A DNA stretch of 24,134 nucleotides, from assembly GCA_027083015.1 (NCBI GenBank), contig JALWQS010000054.1:1-24134 (forward strand), read 5' to 3'. Origin of the DNA: Candidatus Woesearchaeota archaeon (lineage in GTDB: Archaea > Nanobdellota > Nanobdellia > Woesearchaeales > UBA11576). This document shows positions 22,330 to 24,134 of the stretch, piece after piece (positions within the stretch are counted from its first letter, which is position 1; each line of letters opens with the position of its first letter). The position numbers and the translations under genes were made by a program. The notes under the pieces are model-generated. The model did not search any database. It saw nothing but the letters and a program-made list of their open reading frames with translations, and was not told the DNA's origin.

Positions 22330-22353
22330 AATTATTGATTGAATTATTGATTG
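22330..22353 (+). repeat. Perfect 12-bp tandem duplication
   Basis: AATTATTGATTG occurs twice head to tail (22330-22341 and 22342-22353) just after the HAD stop and about 50 bp before the transporter ATG. It may affect the transporter promoter; no binding protein is known. Confidence 0.6.
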
Positions 22354-22400
22354 AAAAAGTATCATTAACATACTTATGCGATATATAAGGAGTTGTTAGG

Positions 22401-23276
22401 ATGACAGGCGAAATCTTAGCGGGAATTGTATTATTGGCTTTAGGCTTTCATACCTTTTTTCTCAAGAAAACCATAAAGCTTGGCGCTTATACAAATCTTT
22501 TTTTTCATCAACTAATCGGAACTCTGACCCTGCTTGTGGTCGGTCTTTTCACCCTTTCATTCAAGATGCCCAATAATCTTGCTGTCGCTTCTCTTCTTGT
22601 CATGTCTCTGGTCGGTGTTGCAGGGCTTTACTTATTCTACCAAGCTGTCGCTCGCGGTTCTGTCTCAGTCGTCTTTCTTGCAATCTTTGCTTTTGTCCTG
22701 ATAAGCACTCCTGTCTCATGGGTATTGTTCGGTGTTTCCCACAAGATTATCAATTATCTGGCTGTTCCTCTGATACTGGTCGGGCTTTTGCTATCCTTAA
22801 TCAGAGATATTGGCGGTTTCAGACCTAAACTCTTCTCCAAGCATCTTGTTTCTCACTCTGAACCAGGTGCGCTTCTTGCTCTTGCTGCCGGTGCTTTAGC
22901 AGGCATATATCGTCTGGGTTTTTATTTCACTGTCAGAAGTGCCGGTGTTCACAGAACATTGGTATACACCTCTTTAATCATCTTACTGTTTGTCCTTTTT
23001 CCTCTGCTCTCAAGACCTTTCAAACGATTGGTCACCATGCCCGATAAGAACAGTTGGCGATGGTTAGGTCTCAGCATGGCCTCTTTAGTGATCGCTCTTA
23101 TATCCCTTTATTTCACTTTTGCACACTTGCTGATAGACAAAGCTTTCAAGATCATAGTCGTTGCGCCTTTACTCACTCTCCTCTTAGCAGGTATTTTCCT
23201 TAAGGAACGGTTTAAGATTCATCAGTATATCGGTATTTTGTTAGCCTTAGCAGGTTATGTTATGATACTTATATGA
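22401..23276 (+). CDS. EamA/DMT-family transporter, 10 TM
   Basis: A 291-aa integral membrane protein with about ten hydrophobic helices in two halves (1-145 and 150-291), the layout of drug/metabolite transporters with paired EamA domains. The last two helices have the typical closing pattern APLLTLLLAGIFLKERFKIHQYIGILLALAGYVMI, including the LKERF loop. The substrate cannot be read from sequence; metabolite or amino-acid export is common in the family. AAGGAG lies 8 nt before the ATG. It is a separate unit between the HAD and HIT genes. Confidence 0.87.
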   Translation: MTGEILAGIVLLALGFHTFFLKKTIKLGAYTNLFFHQLIGTLTLLVVGLFTLSFKMPNNLAVASLLVMSLVGVAGLYLFYQAVARGSVSVVFLAIFAFVLISTPVSWVLFGVSHKIINYLAVPLILVGLLLSLIRDIGGFRPKLFSKHLVSHSEPGALLALAAGALAGIYRLGFYFTVRSAGVHRTLVYTSLIILLFVLFPLLSRPFKRLVTMPDKNSWRWLGLSMASLVIALISLYFTFAHLLIDKAFKIIVVAPLLTLLLAGIFLKERFKIHQYIGILLALAGYVMILI

Positions 23277-23372
23277 CAGTAATCTACGAGAAATATCTTA
23301 GGTATTTGTTGTTCGATATGATGCTTGTTGCCTGAATGCTGTCTTGGTAAAAAAGTATGTGAGGTTGATAAC

Positions 23373-23780
23373 ATGAGTGATTGTATATTCTGTAAGATCG
23401 CCAAAGGAGAGGTACCTTCTTACAAGATCTATGAGGATGAAGACATTTTTGCTTTCTTAGACATTGCACCTAATAATTATGGGCATACACTTGTCATCCC
23501 AAAGGTCCATACTGAGACCCTGCTTGATACTCCTGATGAGACCCTTGCTAAACTGATCTCTGCGTCTAAAAAGCTTGCTAAGGCAGTTCTTGAAGCTACA
23601 GGTTGCAAAGGTTTCAATCTTGCACAGAACAATTTTGAAGTGGCTGGCCAGATGGTTCCACACATCCATTTTCACATAATCCCCCGTTTAGAAGATGACG
23701 GTTTTAAGTTCTGGCCTGTAAAGAAATACGAGAAAGGACAGCCTGAAGCATTGATAGAAAAGATCAAGAGCCATCTATAA
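23373..23780 (+). CDS. HIT-family nucleotide hydrolase
   Basis: A 135-aa HIT protein of the Hint/Fhit type, a cytoplasmic enzyme cleaving nucleotide phosphoramidates or dinucleoside polyphosphates. It opens with CIFCKIAKGEVPSYKIYEDE, followed by NNYGHTLVIPKVH, GFNLAQNN and the histidine triad HIHFHIIPR (His97, His99, His101). CxxC at positions 4-7 with a His suggests the zinc site seen in many HIT proteins. I use the ATG at 23373 because GTGAGGTTGAT lies just before it and homologues begin here. The in-frame ATG at 23325 would add an odd Cys-rich prefix. Confidence 0.95.
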   Translation: MSDCIFCKIAKGEVPSYKIYEDEDIFAFLDIAPNNYGHTLVIPKVHTETLLDTPDETLAKLISASKKLAKAVLEATGCKGFNLAQNNFEVAGQMVPHIHFHIIPRLEDDGFKFWPVKKYEKGQPEALIEKIKSHL

Positions 23781-23875
23781 AAAATATTTAGCACATATTT
23801 TCGTGCTGTCTTATCCAGAATGATAGTGCAACACTCTAAAAGTGATATCTTAGCTAATCCGTTCTTGGCTTGACC

Positions 23876-23930
23876 GTCGCCGCCCCCTTTGCCGTTATGC
23901 ACGAACAAAGAGAGAGCATAGTGGCGGCGC
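23876..23930. other. GC-rich stem-loop in the 3' intergenic region
   Basis: CGCCGCC (23878-23884) pairs perfectly with GGCGGCG (23923-23929), and inside it TATGC (23896-23900) pairs with GCATA (23916-23920). Alternatively CTTTG (23887-23891) pairs with CAAAG (23906-23910). The stretch from 23870 to about 23990 is much richer in G+C than the rest of the window and has no gene I can support. It could be part of the adjacent mobile-element end or a structured RNA. Confidence 0.45.
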
Positions 23931-24012
23931 GAGGAACCGAGCGTAATGAGATGTTGAGTGAGCGAGGTGGAGTAGGGCAAGCCCGCAGTTGCAATATCAA
24001 GTCAGCAATAAC

Positions 24013-24134
24013 AAAAACTCGCCACTCGGGTCTATCCCCAACCTAAAGGTAGGGGTATTAACGACCCTCGCTTAACGGCGAGTTTTTGGGATTGAAAATC
24101 TCGCCCTAAAGGACGGAGTATTAAACTCCTTGCA
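24013..24134. mobile_element. Nested hairpins, possible IS200/IS605-family terminus (truncated by window)
   Basis: An 11-bp perfect inverted repeat, AAAAACTCGCC (24013-24023) with GGCGAGTTTTT (24077-24087), encloses GGGTC (24028-24032) with GACCC (24063-24067). That in turn encloses a hairpin CCCC-A-ACC-TAAA-GGT-A-GGGG at 24036-24055. A second, related hairpin, CGCCC-TAAA-GGACG at 24102-24115, follows. Both are trailed by a similar GGnGTATTAA segment. Subterminal imperfect hairpins with CC-TAAA-GG tips of this kind resemble ends of archaeal IS200/IS605 elements, which lack terminal inverted repeats and insert without target duplication. No transposase is in view, so the identification is tentative; a structured RNA or regulatory hairpin is the main alternative. 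Confidence 0.4.

Noticed and set aside
23672..23980. A 102-aa minus-strand ORF over the HIT 3' end and the GC-rich region.
   Set aside because: It overlaps the well-supported HIT gene on the opposite strand, matches no family I recognise, and its N-terminal half translates palindromic non-coding DNA.
1..24134. tRNA, rRNA or CRISPR arrays.
   Set aside because: No cloverleaf with TTCRA loop, no rRNA core sequence and no regularly spaced repeats were seen on either strand; the Cas4-like nuclease alone does not imply a CRISPR locus.

Overview
The window is compact, AT-rich archaeal chromosome. Archaeal/eukaryote-type information genes fix the domain: ribosomal proteins L21e, P0/L10 and P1/L12, L1 in archaeal order, RNA polymerase subunit F (Rpo4) and Rad50. 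Many starts sit 23-30 nt downstream of an archaeal TATA box, so several transcripts look leaderless. The mix of archaeal SepF, several small lipoproteins and many short lineage-specific proteins would suit a DPANN-type archaeon (Woesearchaeota/Pacearchaeota-like). That placement is inference; no rRNA or tRNA gene is present to test it.

Layout. 1-1.6 kb (+): the 3' end of a Cu+-type P1B-ATPase overlaps a membrane-anchored beta-propeller related to soluble PQQ glucose/sorbosone dehydrogenases. 1.65-2.87 kb (-): the conserved archaeal operon L21e - rpoF - DUF655. 3.1-3.5 kb (+): sepF, a cell-division membrane anchor for FtsZ. 3.6-5.4 kb (-): a one-TM protein and a Cys-rich lipoprotein. 5.4-5.96 kb: a long intergenic region leading to a DEAD-box RNA helicase (+). 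7.3-11.8 kb (-): a possible transcription group of COG1340-like coiled-coil protein, Rad50, a doubtful 58-aa ORF and a helical protein of unknown function. 11.9-13.8 kb (-): L1, P0 and P1, the ribosomal L1 and stalk genes. 14.1-15.6 kb (-): a two-TM protein and a membrane-anchored transglutaminase-like protein. 15.7-16.5 kb (+): cis-prenyltransferase (UppS family). 16.5-19.4 kb (-): an unusually long PRPP-synthetase-like protein and a Cas4/AddB-like Fe-S PD-(D/E)XK nuclease. 19.7-23.8 kb (+): a DUF333/Kazal-like lipoprotein, an MJ0936-type phosphodiesterase, an alpha/beta-hydrolase fold protein lacking its nucleophile, a HAD protein, an EamA transporter and a HIT protein. 23.8-24.13 kb: a GC-richer, heavily palindromic non-coding stretch that resembles an IS200/IS605-family terminus, cut by the window edge.

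Most of the window is housekeeping: translation, transcription, DNA repair, division and lipid-carrier synthesis. No CRISPR array, integrase or complete transposase gene was seen. The points most worth following are the nested hairpins at the right edge, the Ser-to-Gly hydrolase, the 509-aa PRPP-synthetase-like protein, and the Rad50/coiled-coil group without Mre11. I found no convincing new multi-gene system; the palindromic edge and the Rad50 group are the nearest candidates.
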